Of a stretch of 64,000 nucleotides of DNA, positions 63,251 through 64,000 are shown piece by piece. The stretch is from Chondrus crispus (taxonomy: Eukaryota; Rhodophyta; Florideophyceae; Gigartinales; Gigartinaceae). A program made the translations under genes and the position numbers. The stretch lies in contig NW_005179000.1 in NCBI RefSeq assembly GCF_000350225.1, positions 70,351-134,350 of the forward strand. The letters run 5' to 3'. The notes under the pieces were generated by a model. It was not told the DNA's origin. It did no database searches and was given only the letters and a program-made list of their open reading frames with translations. Positions within the stretch are counted from its first letter, which is position 1, and every line of letters begins with the position of its first letter.

Positions 63251-64000
63251 CGGGTTTGCGGCCCGCAGTAGCTCGGGTCCTTGATAGGGGGGCAAAGAGA
63301 AGGGCCCAGCCCGGGATCGGTAAATGGTGGTAGAGACTTGTAAAGGCAACTGCTCGACGAGTTCGGAGGGGTGTCTACGTAAACCTGGTCCGATGGGTCG
63401 TAAATCCAATGCTCGAAGAGCGCCTTGTACACCTTATACCCTTGATAAAGTCTTCGACGCGGACGTCGCAACGTAGCCCGTCGGGAAAGAAGAAAACGTA
63501 GCAGCGCTACACCGTCGTACTGCCCGATGGCAAAGTACCAACACCGGATCGGTCGCAACCAGATTCCGATGGAACCAACGCTGAGAAAAGCACAACTGGT
63601 GCACCAACACAGAAGCCCGATGGCTAATGACGTCACGTTGCGGATCACAATCCTACAAGGTGGGACCAACTCAAGGTTAAGGGAAATTAGAATAGGGAAG
63701 TAAAGGAAAATTGATAAGGAAAAAGGGGACCTCCGAGCGCAAAGGATACCGTAGGCTAGAGTAGAAGGGAATGTCTTGTAAAAGACGGACTTCGACCAAG
63801 GCGATATCAAACTCTGGCAACTCGGGTTTGATTGGTAAATAAAGGGAAAAGGAATGGGACCCCCCAGCGCTGAAGGATGCCGTAGGCTTAGGTAAAAGAG
63901 ACCGTCTTGGTAGAGACGGACTTCGACCAAGGCGACATTCAACTCCGGCAACTCGGGTTGTCTTTATTGACTTGGTCGGTCAAAGGGCTACGTTATATAG
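63251..64000 (+). repeat. 3' non-coding region of Gypsy copy 2, running off the window
   Basis: Non-coding. 63376-63570 matches the fragment at 9905-10097. Two tandem units (about 63719-63836 and 63857-63970) share ggat(a/g)ccgtaggct, gacggacttcgaccaaggcga and ggcaactcgggtt. Each unit is preceded by a purine-rich tract that could act as a polypurine primer. The 3' LTR is probably beyond 64000. Confidence 0.6.

Overview
The window is nuclear DNA of a eukaryote, most likely a florideophyte red alga of the Chondrus crispus type. The reasons are compact genes with no introns or a few very short ones (82-202 nt where I could place both splice sites), tight gene islands separated by transposon-rich DNA, and the gene repertoire. 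The species is inference; nothing in the sequence names it. There is one 100-N assembly gap at 10098-10197.

Layout. 1-12.8 kb is repeat-rich: two non-autonomous DNA transposons, one fold-back element, a tandem pair of long hairpins, a scrap of Gypsy 3' sequence beside the assembly gap, and two genes arranged tail to tail that encode related orphan three-span membrane proteins. 12.8-32.7 kb is a gene island holding a SAM methyltransferase, a two-part glycosyltransferase, a sucrose-carrier-like GPH transporter, organellar ribosomal protein bL25, a secreted mucin-like protein ending in a Hint (Hog) domain, a CAMKL-type kinase, plastid-type RimM, a YIP1 Golgi protein, proteasome beta5 and an ILR1-like M20 amidohydrolase. 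32.7-35.3 kb is a repeat and hairpin desert. 35.3-45.2 kb is a second island: a 1393-residue Slo/BK-like potassium channel, enolase, RPL17, SEN54 and the ubiquitin-conjugating enzyme RAD6/UBC2.

45.6-51.2 kb looks like one Mutator-like (MULE) element. It has an MULE transposase with SWIM finger, a J-domain protein directly upstream in the same frame, and a bZIP-like gene, all flanked by arrays of a GGGYGAC motif. 51.5-64 kb holds two Ty3/Gypsy retrotransposons: a decayed copy (51.55-55.2 kb) and a fuller copy (LTR/leader from about 55.5 kb, gag, protease, RT, RNase H, integrase to 63.25 kb, then 3' sequence running off the window).

The host genes are unrelated housekeeping functions placed in divergent or convergent pairs and not a pathway cluster. 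Exon joins are given for RPL17, RAD6, PSMB5, the GPH transporter and bL25; each restores a family-typical protein with GT-AG introns. The most interesting signals are the MULE with J-domain and bZIP passengers, paired fold-back insertions (one has an internal control from the sister retrotransposon copy), the TAATG stop-start junction in gag, the Hint-tailed mucin and the orphan membrane-protein pair.
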